Below are positions 1-11,593 of a stretch of 64,000 bases of DNA, in pieces; the stretch's first letter is position 1, and each line of letters begins with the position of its first letter. The notes under the pieces are model-generated. The model was not told the DNA's origin. It worked only from the letters and a program-made list of their open reading frames with translations, and ran no database searches. The stretch is from assembly GCA_032622095.1 (NCBI GenBank), contig CP136069.1:124001-188000 (forward strand), in the 5' to 3' direction. Source of the DNA: Siphonodentalium dalli. Taxonomy: Eukaryota; Mollusca; Scaphopoda; Gadilida; Siphonodentaliidae. A program made the translations under genes and the position numbers.

Positions 1-168
1 GAGGTGCACATTACCATATTCACCATCTGGGAACTTAAATCTGTGTTTAGGTCTCCCATAGCAGATGACGAATTTGGTAGCCCGCTGTTCGGGGTAGCAG
101 CACTAAATTCACCCTCTGGAGAGCTCATTCTGCAAATGTCCGGCACCATATTTTAAGGCCTGGCTATA
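1..168. repeat. Right part of hAT-like double-palindrome MITE
   Basis: The window opens inside a member of the family defined at 61,260-61,697: the central segment with 'gaacttaaatctgtg' and 'aggtctcccatagcag' is followed by the right palindrome, ending near 'ctcattctgcaaatgtccgg' and 'aggcctgg'. The left half lies before the window. Confidence 0.7.
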
Positions 169-1679
169 AATACGAGGCTACGTACCATCTCAAGCTCTCA
201 GACATGTACTAGTAAGGTATTTTCAGACCACAAAACAGTAAGTTCCCCCTGATAGTTTTAAGGATATCTACAGATGTGGTAATATCAGAATACGGTTAAA
301 CTTCGGGAAGATAATCTCTTACATGTGATTGACATATAAAATAACTGTTGATATTGTGAGTGGCTACATAAATGAACACCAATTGAATGGGAAGAATACA
401 CTTTCGATAAATCACTGGGTTTACTAAGAGGAAACATGTTCACATAATATGATAATATGCAAGGCATATTGAACGACCCCGGTATATGAAGAGCCTTGCA
501 AAGGATCGTGTAATTAGTCATTAACCTATGTACCTATTTAGGCCTAATGCATGGTAACGAGGCGAATGCTTGATTAATCTTATATATTGATTGTTTTGGG
601 TGTGAGTAGACTTCGATATGCCTATTTATTTTAGACATCAGCTTTTGATAATAAATGCCTAGCATATTACCGGTATAATAATGTTCTATTTGAGTGCCAT
701 ACAATGTACATGTATGTCACTGCAATTAAGTCTATAACTAAGTACATGTATGTTCCATCAGATACAGGCACACTGTAGGCCTATGAGTAGAAACATGTCT
801 ACAAATGAGGGTTCATACGGACACGGGTCCTGAAGACCCTGTATATGAATGTCCCTTGTTATACTAATTGAATCATGACTGTGTAGTCTATATATGATGT
901 CTAGTCTAATGTGGGGAAATCAGTAACATAGTCTGGATGAAGTCATGAAATATGTTGATGTAAACATATTTTATTCCAATTCTAAAACATGCTACATATA
1001 TGAACATTTAACAAAAGTTTTAAGAATATAGTATAGATAGGTGAATTGAAAAAGGGATTAAACAACAAGTCCAGGGGCTTTAAATAAATATATAAGAGAA
1101 TACAAGAAATATGTTTAATATTATGTTGTAACTTGTTTTCGTAAACTAATGTACGAACTTGATTTAATATGTAACTATTCATTCATAATTACCTGTTTAT
1201 AAATAACTTCAATTCATTATCACATATCAGAAATTGTGATGTAGATAAGATAAGATAAGATAAATTTTATTTAAAAGTCGGAAGTAAACATTATAGAAAC
1301 ACAAGCTCTGAAGAGCTTTTGACTGACTGTAAAACAAATACATATGTATAGATAAATTGGAAGTATCACATTTGTCCTTTGTGATTAAGCACAACCACAG
1401 CTGGTTTTAACGTCATCATTATATCAGCACTTGCTTGTCGCTACTTGCCGGAGCATCATTACAATAGACATCTGGTCATGTTCAAATTTCTGAATTCTTG
1501 GTTAACGGTAGGTGGACTTCTCCTTGGTGACTTAGCCTCTATGGCACCAAAGGGAATGAGCAATCTACAAAAGAGTGGATAATGGCGCTAAATGTTATGA
1601 TATTCCTCATACATCCACTGCAAGAGGAATGGCAGTTTCATGGCAGTATTGAATCTCCAGTGTCTACTTATTACAATGA
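169..1679. other. Non-coding stretch, no gene recognised
   Basis: AT-rich sequence with only short unsupported frames. It holds a GATAA microsatellite at 1,244-1,264 followed by an AT-rich tail, the sort of 3' end seen in some SINE/CR1-like retroelements, but no body can be identified. The missing 5' exons of the exonuclease gene starting at 2,670 were not found here and probably lie upstream of the window. Confidence 0.5.
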
Positions 1680-2195
1680 GGGCACGGCGCCTCCTAGATC
1701 ACGCCATGAATCTCTACTCAGGCTAACGCCCTTAGAGATCATATTCCACCAGTACAAAACCTTGGAACTTTTTGAAGTTTTAACAGAGAACATTATATAG
1801 TCCAAAAAATAACGCCTGGAATATATTTCTGTGTTAATACAACTTGCTTAATCATGTATTCATCAGTAGGCGAAGGTCCCAGCTCAAGATTTCTTTATTT
1901 AAGGGACTTTGTGGGTGATTTTGCTTTGCGCCACTTACCATCATGGAGTTTCTCCATGGTAATTATTTGAGTGTTGTTTGCAATATCGGCTCAATAAAGT
2001 CACTAAAAAGCATGCAATTTTGAGCTGGGACCACCACATACTTTGAAGTAAATTATCGAGAAACATATATAAACAAAGATATAAATTCCCTGTCAGAACA
2101 TCAAAAAGTTCCCAGGTTTTGAACTGGTGGAATATGATATCTACAGGTGTTAGCCAGAGTAGTGATTCACAGCATGATCTAGGCGCCTCCAAGTC
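1680..2195. repeat. Imperfect inverted repeat (MITE-like)
   Basis: The left arm about 1,686-1,795 ('tcatattccaccagt', 'aaaccttggaactttttg') is the reverse complement of the right arm about 2,090-2,190, with scattered mismatches. A second short arm pair ('ggtcccagctcaa' near 1,876 and 2,020) lies inside. The frames on either strand that read through the arms are mirror images, so they are not genes. Confidence 0.7.
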
Positions 2196-2299
2196 TTGTT
2201 GTGACATGGGGTTACATGAAGAACTAAGCTGCTCTTCATATGAGTCTTCAAGTTAGTTTTCTACTCTCATAACGGTTTTGTGACTTGAGTCGAGCACTA

Positions 2300-2415
2300 C
2301 TATAATGCCCTAAATAATCAACTCCTTCACCACAGCAGAATTATGGGTAATTTATCGAGAAATAACCCATAATTCTGTTGTAGTTAAGGAGTTGATTATT
2401 TAGGGCATTACTGTA
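2300..2415. repeat. Short fold-back MITE (CAGTAATGCCC family)
   Basis: Almost complete palindrome: 'gccctaaataatcaactcc' and 'cagcagaattatgggtaa' on the left are mirrored on the right, ending 'gggcattactgta'. It lacks the inner arm ('ggaaatatggcttgttg') present in full copies such as 50,875-51,077, so it is an internally shortened copy. Confidence 0.85.
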
Positions 2416-2669
2416 CCTCTGCATGAACAATGCTCACTTAAACATGCAGTGAGTTGGCATTGCCTCACTTCATCAGTCCTGATATACTGCATATACCTGT
2501 ATAATTTCCAGATAATTAACCTTGGGATTATTGAGATACGATATACACATGTAAAATGTCAGGGGGGAACTTACTTATTTTGAGGTGTTTTGTTACACTT
2601 TACATACATTCTATTTTGTGCAAATTGGATACAATAACTTTGTTATCATTATGTGTACACACATTTCAG

Positions 2670-2821
2670 TTGACAGGCATTATTCAAGAAATGGTGGATG
2701 GGAAACCTCACTTAGAGCAAGTGCTACAGGATTTTGATGCATGGATGAAAGACAATGGCCTAGTTGGAGGAAACAAAACTTCAGTATTTGTGACATGTGG
2801 AGATTGGGATTTGCTGAAGAT
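2670..2821 (+). CDS. ERI1/ERI3-like 3'-5' exoribonuclease, first exon seen
   Basis: Exon of a DEDDh exoribonuclease of the ERI family, most like ERI3 (PRNPIP). These enzymes trim RNA 3' ends: ERI1 acts on histone mRNA, 5.8S rRNA and small RNAs, and ERI3 is less well characterised. The frame reads LTGIIQEMVDGKP at the start and FVTCGDWDLLKM at the end; the Asp in CGDWDL is the ExoII metal ligand. The acceptor is 'acatttcag' (2,661-2,669) and the donor 'gtgagt' begins at 2,822; the exon ends two bases into a codon. The DFEAT/ExoI part that precedes this in the family is absent and probably upstream. The four exons from here to 8,652 join in frame and give the C-terminal half, ending at a stop. 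Family assignment is firm; ERI3 versus another ERI paralogue is not. Confidence 0.92.
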
Positions 2822-2974
2822 GTGAGTGCTTGTAGTCCATTTAGACTCCATTAAATTGTGCCTGGTTTGGTAAATTAAAATGTCACTATGAGCTTGTATA
2901 AAGTGACGTCTCTGCTCTAAGTATACATGCAGTTTGCATGTGTACCAACAAGTGGTCATTAGCATGGAATGGAG

Positions 2975-3177
2975 TACAGGAATGCTCTAAATAATTGACT
3001 CCTTAACCAAAGCATAATTATGAGTAATTTTTCATGATTTAGTTAGAAATATGGCTTATTGCCATTCATCGGAAAGCTCTCAGTGGGTGGCAACAAGCCA
3101 TATTTCTGACTAAATCCTGAAAAATTACCCATAATTCTGCTGTGGTTAAGGAGTCGATTAATTTGGCCATTACTGTA
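2975..3177. repeat. Fold-back MITE (CAGTAATGCCC family), TA-flanked
   Basis: Full-length palindrome in the first intron of the exonuclease gene. The inner arms carry 'atatggcttattgccattc' with 'ggaaagctctc' near the centre, the outer arms carry 'aattatgggtaa'-type sequence, and the ends are TACAG and CTGTA. Structure and TA flanks match a Tc1/mariner-like non-autonomous element. Confidence 0.85.
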
Positions 3178-3436
3178 GTCTAAAATCTACGGGATAAAGA
3201 TATCCATTCAATGTATAGTCAATTTTGGACTACGGTAGGGATAGAGTTACTGTTATTATCCACATGTATATCAAGAAATACATGTACTCTCACTTGTTGG
3301 TTCATCTGAACAGCTCAACACGCAAGACAGATTGTTTGTTTTACCATCGCTGAACTAAGACATCCGCAATGTCGAGCAAACAGAGCCAATTACAGTTCAG
3401 TAAACACATGAGCCGAAAATAAATAATTCTGTTCAG

Positions 3437-4085
3437 ACCTCAAAATATTGTGCTGGACATTTGCAGAATGAGGTCCCCCGGGGGTGAATTAGTGATGCTA
3501 CCCCACACAGCAGGCTAGCATAACTAACTTCACCGTCGGGGGACCTCATTCTACTCAGGCCCCATCTTTTCCTAACAAGTGTTTTAGTTCTTTTAGAATG
3601 TTTCCTTTTTAGTTTAGTTTCTCTATATCCTCAAATTATCAGACGACACAATGTATAACAGAGGTGCCCAATGGGTGTACATTTGCAGAATGAGGTCCCC
3701 CGGATGGTGAATTAGTGATGCTACCCCACACAGCAGGCTAGCATAACTAACTTCACCGTCGGGGGACCTCATTCTGCTCAGGCCCCATCTTTTCCTAACA
3801 AGTGTTTTAGTTCTTTTAGAATGTTTCCTTTTTAGTTTAGTTTCTCTATATCCTCAAATTATCTGACGACACAATGTATAACAGAGGTGCCCAATGGGTG
3901 TACACCACCATCTGCGAACTTAAATCTAATGTCGATATAGGTCTCCCACAGCAAATGCGGCCATACAGAATGAGGTCCAGAGAGGATGAATTTGGTGATG
4001 CTAGCCCACTGTGATGGCAGCATTACTAAATTCACCCACTGGGGGCCTCATTATGCAAATGATCACATCATATTTTGAGGCTTCA
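3437..4085. repeat. hAT-like double-palindrome MITE with internal tandem duplication
   Basis: Ends 'cctcaaaatattgtgctgg' and 'catattttgagg' are inverted. The left palindrome ('gaatgaggtccccc' to 'gggggacctcattctgc') together with the following ~120 bp occurs twice in tandem (about 3,457-3,678 and 3,679-3,900, period ~222 bp, nearly identical). The central part and right palindrome (3,960-4,060) follow. Confidence 0.8.
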
Positions 4086-4327
4086 TTCTGTATAATAATT
4101 TGAATATTTCATTTTCATGTTGCATGTTCCTGAGTTAGTGTGAAGGTATAAAGATACATTGTGTCAACTGAAGTTGATTAGGGCAAGAAAAAATGCCGGT
4201 CTGTATTGTCAATCCCCTATGGAGTGCAGTTCATGACAAGTGTAGAACGTAACTAAATCTAATGGTTCAATGCCTGAATAATAAGCATGGAGATGATGGT
4301 GTTGATTATTGTATGTGTTATTTGTAG

Positions 4328-4400
4328 GTTACCGAAGCAGAGCAAGCATTTCAACCTTGAAGTCCAACCATATTTTAATTCCTGGGTGAACATAAAGAAA
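4328..4400 (+). CDS. ERI1/ERI3-like exoribonuclease, second exon seen
   Basis: After acceptor 'tttgtag' the first base completes the Met codon opened by the previous exon; the frame then reads LPKQSKHFNLEVQPYFNSW and VNIKK. This is the segment between ExoII and ExoIII, where the family has a conserved Y-F-x-x-W-I-N-L-K-K pattern. The donor 'gtgagt' starts at 4,401, in phase 0. Confidence 0.92.
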
Positions 4401-4596
4401 GTGAGTATTCGTTATGGATGCATCTTTGCTATAGCCTATTTGCTCAGTGCAGATAAATTGTATCATAATCTTCTTGAAAATGGTAGCAATATATCCCACC
4501 TTGTAATTTTAACATTCTTTTCCTATATTTTCCAAAGATAGAGCTTAGAGCTCTTTCCATCAATGCATCACATTATTATAATCAATAAATTTGAAA

Positions 4597-4653
4597 AATG
4601 ATCAAGGAAATATGGGTTGATACAAAAATTGGACTTGGCACTGAAAGGGTTAA
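4597..4653. repeat. Right-end fragment of a TTAA (piggyBac-type) element
   Basis: 'atgggttgatacaaaaatt' followed by 'ggcactgaaagggttaa' matches the right end of the complete element at 53,767-54,204. The left end is missing. Confidence 0.7.
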
Positions 4654-4689
4654 TGAGATTTTGGCATTCCAATTTCTAGTCCAAGTGTC

Positions 4690-5755
4690 CTTCGCATTAA
4701 ACCAGCAAGGGAAATTAGTAGGGATAATCATGGTTTACGTCGAAGTATGGTTACCTTACTCTTCTATAGCAGACTAAGTGTAAATCACCCTCTCATCTAA
4801 AATCACCAATGACGGTAATAAAATGTCACAATTGTGAAAGTTACCCGGTTTATAAGATAGAAAACATTATATTTGTACTGAACTCCACAAGAGTTGTCAA
4901 ATGAAAGTAGTTATTTAAGGTGAAAAATAAATTTTATCACAGATATATTTTATCATGATGTTTACTTAATTTCAAGAGAATACAAACTCATTTGACCTCA
5001 TGAACGTCGTAACAGTTCGGGTCTTCTCTGGACTAAACAAACAGATCAAATGTGAGATTACTCCTAATTAATTTTGTGCGTAATTTAACACACTAGTTAG
5101 ATTATAGTAAAGCCTTAAAATAGTGTGTCTGACATTTGCAGAATCAGGTCCACAGAGGGTGAATTTAGTGATGCTATATATCCTGAACGACAGGCTAGCT
5201 TCACAAAATTCACCGTCTGTGGACCTCATTCTGCTAAGGGCCTCAACAACTATGGAAGATCTGGGATCAGATTGAAGTTCCCCAGTTAAAGTTGATGATG
5301 TTCACCATTAGTCACCTTGTTTATGCATTATCTTCTGCAAATTTGGGGATATAAAAACTGAACAGAAGGGAAAAAGTAACTAAAAACAATACTTCCCAGA
5401 AGATGAGGCCTAAGCAGAATGAGGTCTCCAGAGGGTGAATTTGGTGATACTAGCCCGCTGTGTGGGGTAGCATCATTAAATTCACTCTCTGGGACCTCAT
5501 TCTGCCAATTTTAGACAAGGCTTGCTTATAGTACATCATTATGACCATAAAATATCACTATTTGTGATACATGTGTAAATGTAGCATTTTGTAATGATGT
5601 GTATGATAATGTCGATTAAAATTGACAAAAAATGTCACCTGAGCGCAAATTCTGTTATAGGAGATTAAGGCTACCGTACTTCGACGTAAACCAGTATTAT
5701 CCCTACCGATTTCACCAACTGGTTTACGTCTATGGAAACTTGGACTCAATTTTCA
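4690..5755. repeat. Unnamed interspersed repeat, interrupted by a hAT-like MITE
   Basis: 4,690-5,108 plus 5,525-5,755 together match, in reverse orientation, the uninterrupted copy at 51,085-51,735. Shared landmarks include 'tcttctatag', 'cacaattgtgaaagt', 'gaatacaaactcatttgac', 'actcctaatta' and 'tcattatgaccata'. The outer ends share the inverted motif 'ggtttacgtc' / 'gacgtaaacc'. No reading frame is kept. Confidence 0.75.
5109..5524. mobile_element. hAT-like double-palindrome MITE with 8-bp target duplication
   Basis: Ends 'aaagccttaaaatagtgtg' and 'ttttagacaaggcttg' are inverted. Two palindromes of ~95 bp (about 5,140-5,235 and 5,413-5,505) flank a ~180 bp unique middle. Flanking 8-mers are attatagt (5,101-5,108) and cttatagt (5,525-5,532), seven of eight matching, as expected of hAT-type insertion. 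The element splits the repeat of 4,690-5,755 at a point that is intact in the related copy near 51,326. It carries no coding capacity. Confidence 0.85.
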
Positions 5756-7688
5756 TAGCTCCAGTGAGCTTCTAGAGGCCCCAACTGGCTACAGTGCCAT
5801 GCATCCATTGTCTATTTGTTGTATATGTCGACAAAGCAAATCCCCATTGACAATCACAACACTTCAACGTTGACATTTGTGTTTACCCCTAGCCTCACTT
5901 CTACATTATATCAGATATGAGTTGAAAATGACAGTTTGAATTGGCAAGATATCTGCCTATGAGCACATGATTTAAATAGTGCAAAATTGTGACAATTTAA
6001 TTGGAATTATCGAGGGTTTTACTGATTTTTTCGTTGAAAGTACCTGAGTAGTGAACAGGATATCTAACATACCGGCATCATCTACACCCATTCAATGGTC
6101 AATACATGTGTGAGAAGGGTCTCCCCACTGGGCAAATGACCAAATATTAGCATTTACATGTACATGTTTATTATCAAGCATTGAACCTCTTTGTATGAGT
6201 CACCACATTTTAATAGCTAAAAAATGCACCAAAAAAATTTGAACCTTTGTTGGCATCACATCGAATCCTCCGTGCTCACAACAAATCCTCTATCAAAAAG
6301 AGCCTTGCGCCGATTATTTGAGATCACAATGGCCGATTCCGATGCCGATTATTGTAATAATTGTACCAGAATATGTTATTTGTGTTATATAATACTTAGA
6401 TTAGGAAGTACCAACAGCAGTAATATGCACTAGTATACATAAGTATATATTTGGGTAAGTATATAGGTATAAACTTGTGAACGAATACAGGCACATGTCC
6501 TGTAGTGAGGGGGCCTGTCGGCACTCGGCAGCCATTGTTATATTTCTCTTGATTCTTCTGTCTAGAGTTACATTTGTACCTTTCTTAGATGCCTTATAAT
6601 ATGTAGATTAAACACAAATGGTCTTTGTTGTTGTTGATGTATTATATCGACGATGCAATGCATTAACTTACCCATGTAAAAGATTAATTACAGATAGTAA
6701 ATAAATTTATTTTTAATATCTGACTATTAATGCTAGTACAGTTTTTATTCCTGCGCCTTACAACTAATACACATGTTATATTATGCTCAATTTAATACAA
6801 GAATAGTGCAGTCAACTGAGCAATTAAGTGTCACGTGACATATACTTTTGGGTTCTACCTGTGTTATGCTGTCGCTGTGTATACAGATAGCATTGTACTA
6901 TGTATGTATACATTTTGATTGTCTGACATACATAAATCAAAATGTCTGCATGTTGACGAACTTTAAAGTTAACTATCGGCGTACATGAGATGTCCTTTTT
7001 GCACATCACATGCTGATAAAATCAGTTGACTGAAACGACTGTTCCAGTATGCCAATAATTTATCATTTATCAAGATATGCACAATCATGTTAACGTCGCT
7101 CTAACCCAAAGTGTTACGTGCTTTCCCGGCGATCCCCGCTGTGATATATTGTTCTAAAATTGACCCGGGGTATTGGTATTAACATAGACCCGGGGTATTG
7201 ATATTCTGAAGAGACATGGCTGTATATATCAAGTTTGTGTTTGGTAACACTTTCCCCACATTTACTGGTCATTTATTCAACAAAACATCGTCATATTTAA
7301 GACAGTTTATTGAAGAAAAAAAAGCACCTGATTATTATTTAGATAATCTGTAATGCCGATGTTAAAACCCAAACTTGCCGATTGTCATCCGATGGGTCAT
7401 AATCGGCAGATTTCGATTGTCGTTTCCGACACTAGAATCCTCGGATCAATTATTCCATGTGAAGTTTGTATAATGTGCCATTCTGATCAATACGTGGCCA
7501 TTTCGATAAGAAATGAGAATTTGTTCACTCTCACTGAAGCAAGCACATTCGATGCCATGAACACTTATACTGAGTCTGTGTCTCCATAAATCTGATATAT
7601 ATATATATATATATATAAATATAAATATTTTCCTTTTTGAACTGATATCAAATCAATAAAAAAAAAATTCCTTACGGTTTGTCTGCAG
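5756..7688. other. Intronic sequence, no further exon recognised
   Basis: Large intron of the exonuclease gene. It is AT-rich, with an (AT)n run at 7,595-7,617 close to the next acceptor. I see no MITE family member or coding exon with support; the frames at 6,224-6,433 and 7,353-7,589 are short and unlike any family I know. Confidence 0.5.
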
Positions 7689-7785
7689 GTACATGCAGCA
7701 GTAACAACAAAATATCCAAAAGGCATGATGGAAATGCTAGGAGATCTTGGGCTAAGACACCAGGGCCGACATCACAGTGGCATTG
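7689..7785 (+). CDS. ERI1/ERI3-like exoribonuclease, third exon seen
   Basis: Acceptor 'gtctgcag', frame VHAAVTTKYPKGMMEMLGDL then GLRHQGRHHSGI, donor 'gtaaga' at 7,786. The exon ends one base into a codon. The H-H-S-G-I run is the start of the ExoIII motif; the His of this motif is the catalytic general base of DEDDh nucleases. Confidence 0.92.
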
Positions 7786-8111
7786 GTAAGATCAAATGTT
7801 ATTTCACATTCATTTATAATTTTAATTTACACAACCATTTTGCTGTACCCTGAGTGGTCACTTAGCAATATTTGTATCTTTTTATGTCTTTTATAAATCT
7901 CAACCCTTTCGTTTTATTTTTCTAATTGTCTATCCATCCATGTACTCTTTGATCTGAATTTAATGGCTTGTGGCATTTTGATGTCTCGAAATATAACAAA
8001 TAATTCTTGCTTCTGCCCTTTCCGGTGATCATTATAAGTAAAAAAATTAATGAAATATTTGATACAGACTTTTAATACACTCCTCAGAACATGTTCTAAT
8101 TGGAGATGGAG

Positions 8112-8290
8112 TACCGTAATGCCCAAAGTAATTGACCCCTTAACCACAGCAGAATTATGGGTAATGTTTCAGGATTTAGTCGGAAATATGGCTTGTTGAA
8201 TGGCAACAAGCCATATTTCCGACTAAATCCTGAAAAATTACCCATAATTCTGCTGTGGTTAAGTGGTCAATTACTTTGGGCATTACTGTA
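8112..8290. repeat. Fold-back MITE (CAGTAATGCCC family)
   Basis: Palindrome with arms containing 'ccacagcagaattatgggta' and 'gtcggaaatatggcttgttg', ends 'taccgtaatgccc' and 'gggcattactgta'. It lies in the last intron of the exonuclease gene. The loop is only a few bases ('aatggc'). Confidence 0.88.
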
Positions 8291-8572
8291 CATGTTAAAC
8301 TAAAATGCAGTTGAATAGTTAGTTAGATGAGTCAAACACACATAATAAACATGTATACTTGAGAGAAAATTGCAGGTGTTGCTCTTAAGCACATGCCCAT
8401 CTTCAGAAATAATTTTATTTCCTGTATAGCGATACACATGACACGATTGAAAGTGTATCGTGATACATTGAATTCACGATGAATCGTTACAGCCCTATTG
8501 GGCAGGATTATTTACTACTCCATTCTGAACACCACAGCGGATTGTTTCACACCACTTTAATCTTCTTTACAG

Positions 8573-8652
8573 ATGACTGCAAAAATATTGCCAGTATTCT
8601 CTGCGAATTGATAAAACGTGGTGCTGTGGTTGATAGAACTGGACATAGGTAG
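8573..8652 (+). CDS. ERI1/ERI3-like exoribonuclease, last exon
   Basis: Acceptor 'tctttacag'; with the base carried from the previous exon the frame reads DDCKNIASILCELIKRGAVV and DRTGHR, then TAG. D-D-C-K-N completes ExoIII (H-S-G-I-D-D-C-K-N) and holds the last metal-binding Asp. The stop gives a short C-terminal tail, as in ERI3-type proteins, without the longer extension of ERI1. Confidence 0.9.
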
Positions 8653-9344
8653 TTTTAGTGGAATGCAGCAACATGCCCTGGAGCATTCTCATGATTGAAC
8701 GTTGGTGACTGGACATGGCCTGGTGTTGACAGCATGCCCTGGACTGCTTTTGTTGTGAGACTTTATGAGATTGGTGCTAATTGACAGCATACCATGGACT
8801 GCTTATGTTAACGCTTTTTCGTCATTAATTACATATAAGGTCTTGACCAGCCTCTTTGAAAAGCCGACAAAAATCCTATCTCTCGATTATATTTCATTTC
8901 TATGATGACGCGGAATTCCCAACATGATGTAACAAACCATTTCCAAATATGGAGTACTTTCCTGGTGGAGTAAATGTTTGTGAGAATCGTAGTATTTAGA
9001 AACAGTTATAAATATAACAAGATGCGAAAGAATAATCAGTCATGAATATCGTTGACTGATAAAATTCAAAAATGGATATATCGCCTGTAGTTTTAGAACT
9101 TTAGTTGTGTTGGGAAAATTGTCAACATGTCATTGAACTCTGATCTATGAAGTGATATGTTACATCATTAACCAATGAAATCGCCCGTATTCTGTGCCAC
9201 TCCCCAACGAAATGGAGGGAATCCCATCAATGCAGAAACGAATTTTAATTCTAAAATCTAAAGACGTTCATCCGATAGTATTTTCTTTTGCTTTTCAAAG
9301 AGACTGGATCTTGACCATTTCTGGAAATTACAGCTGCATACTTT
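8653..9344. other. 3' flank of the exonuclease gene
   Basis: No further exon is seen. Short repeats such as 'tgccctggac' (8,680-8,800) occur just after the stop. The frame 9,194-9,478 runs across the left boundary of the triplicated segment and is not a gene. Confidence 0.45.
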
Positions 9345-9445
9345 TTCTAAATAGGAAACAATGTAAAGTGAAGATCTTCATCTTAGGGAAGAAACATTAT
9401 GTAAATTTTAACAAAGTTTTTATCAATTTTACACAGGGAGTTAAC

Positions 9446-9824
9446 CTGAATTTAGTTTGTCTGACATTTGCAGATTGAGGTCCCCACAAGTGTGAATTTA
9501 GTGATGCTACCCTAGCATCACCAAATTCACTCTGGGGACCTCATTCTTATTTGGCCTCATCTTCTGGGAAGTATTTATAGTCTCAAATTAACATTGTTTT
9601 TTGTTATTTTTCCCTTCTGTTGCTGTCAGTTGAGTTTCTATATCCCCTAATTTGCAGAAGATAAATTGCAAAATCGAGGTGACTAATGGGTGAACATCAC
9701 AAACATCAACTTGGGAACTTCAATCTGATCCTTGGTCTCCCATAGCAGTTGTGGGATAGCATCACTAAATTCTCCCTCTGGGGGCCTCATTCTGGAAATG
9801 TCAGACACACTAAATTCAGGCTTG
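9446..9824. mobile_element. hAT-like double-palindrome MITE (copy 1)
   Basis: Shares the internal layout of the family: palindrome 9,465-9,547, a ~190 bp middle containing 'tctatatcccctaatttgc', and a second, incomplete palindrome ending 'ggcctcattctgg', then 'gtcagacacactaaattcag'. The ends differ from the 61 kb copy ('ctgaatttagtttgtctgac' type), marking a subfamily also seen at 63,778-63,810. Confidence 0.8.
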
Positions 9825-11042
9825 CATGGCATCATTTGACCACAGTTGTTGGAAATAGTTACCAACATCTAGATCTGTTGATAAGGACACATATACCCAT
9901 ATTTTATAATAGCCATGTTTAAATCAAGAACTTCTCACTTTAAGTCACTGTCACCTGAATTTATGTTTGTTTCTCAATTCTGGTGAGAGACCAACAGTCA
10001 GCAACTCTGTTTTTTTTATACCAGAAGGGTGAATTCCGCCACACAAGCCTTTGATAAACCATAAAATAAGAAAGACTATACACCTTCAGAGACTACTTTT
10101 ATTACTAGTATAACTGTGCTAACTTCTGCTGAAGAGGTCACTCTCACCAAAAAATGCTGAAGGCTATACAGGTTTTGAAAATATGCTGAAGGGGTACACA
10201 GGGTTTGTGATCAGCACTAACACGGTTACTTCAGCTGTGTTCCTGAAAGTATGGCACCCATCTGCTGATTGTTTTCAGTTCATTTTAATTTACATTGGAA
10301 TGTAAAAAAAAAATCTCTTACAGAAATCATGGCAGACATGAAATCTCATTTAGAACGAGATTTCAAAACCTGTGTACCCTAACTTACAGCTGTTCTTTGC
10401 AACAAGGATGCAAAGAAAGGAAGAAAACTAGCACACTTATAATAAAACAAGTATTTAATGGTGTAATATTGTCTTTCTTATTCTTGTTTTACTATATTTG
10501 TAATATTAAAACCCTTAAGTATTCTAAACACATTACTGTCTTCTTTTATGCCCTTATCTTGACTTGTAAATTATATCCTATTTATCTGATACCCAACAAT
10601 ACCGACAATGGTCTGGCATCAGTCATAACTCTTTAGTGGGTAGAACAACATTTATGTATGTATTTATGTATGTTACAAAGACTGGTTAGGCATGTATAGC
10701 TCTGAAAGATGGTTGTTCACCCTGATTCAATGGAGGTTTTCACACACAATAATTAGTGGAAGGAACTTAAAGGGGTACTGTACACTAAATCTGGCCATTT
10801 ATGGGACCCTTTCCTATTATACTCAGCAGAATATATGCAACAAATGAATTAATTTGAGCCATGGATTAGTGCAAAATACACTCATGTACTCTATGAACGA
10901 TACAAACAACATGGTAATTATAATGAAAATTAGTTTATGACTCGGTTATGAACCCGTTTTCTTTATAATTAAGGCTAGCCATATTAAAATATCTGTTTCT
11001 CAATAAAAAACATAAGGAATACTTGGTCAAAATTATGTGTCG

Positions 11043-11242
11043 AAAATGGGGGATACCTCCACTAAAAATGGGGAATACCTCCACTAAAAATGGGGGATAC
11101 CTTCACTAAAAATGGGGAATACCTCCACTAAAAATGGGGATACCTCCACTAAAAATGGGGAATACCTCCACTAAAAATGGGGAATACCTCCACTAAAAAT
11201 GGGGAATACCTCCACTAAAAATGGGGAATACCTCCACTAAAA
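11043..11242. repeat. 22-bp minisatellite, 9 units
   Basis: Direct repeats of 'aatggggaatacctccact' plus 'aaa', with GGGGGA and GGGGA variants and no spacers. The same array has 11 units in copy 2 and 3 in copy 3. Confidence 0.95.
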
Positions 11243-11593
11243 ATGCATCAAACTCATAATCGCAGGTGCACAGGTTCGCATAGTGGTAAATATTTGTGCC
11301 AAGTTTAAAAAAAATGTAGGAATAAAAGCTTGGACAAAGTTGTGTCGTCCCCAACGGACAGATGAACAGACAAGCTGATTCCTATATGCCCCCATAACTT
11401 TGTTGTTCTATATGAGATTTATCCATTGAAATACAATGATTTAGTTATTTTGTTCCGTATCAACTTAAAATGGAGATATAGAGGATCTCCAATGAGTTAT
11501 GTTGGGATATAAGATTTTATGAAACGAGTTTGATAAAATCTTATATCCCAACATAACGAGTTGAAGATCTTGTATATCACATGAGAAATAAAC

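Noticed and set aside
11043-11242. CRISPR-like direct repeats
   Set aside because: The 22-bp units are head to tail without spacers and vary in number between copies; this is a minisatellite in a eukaryotic genome.
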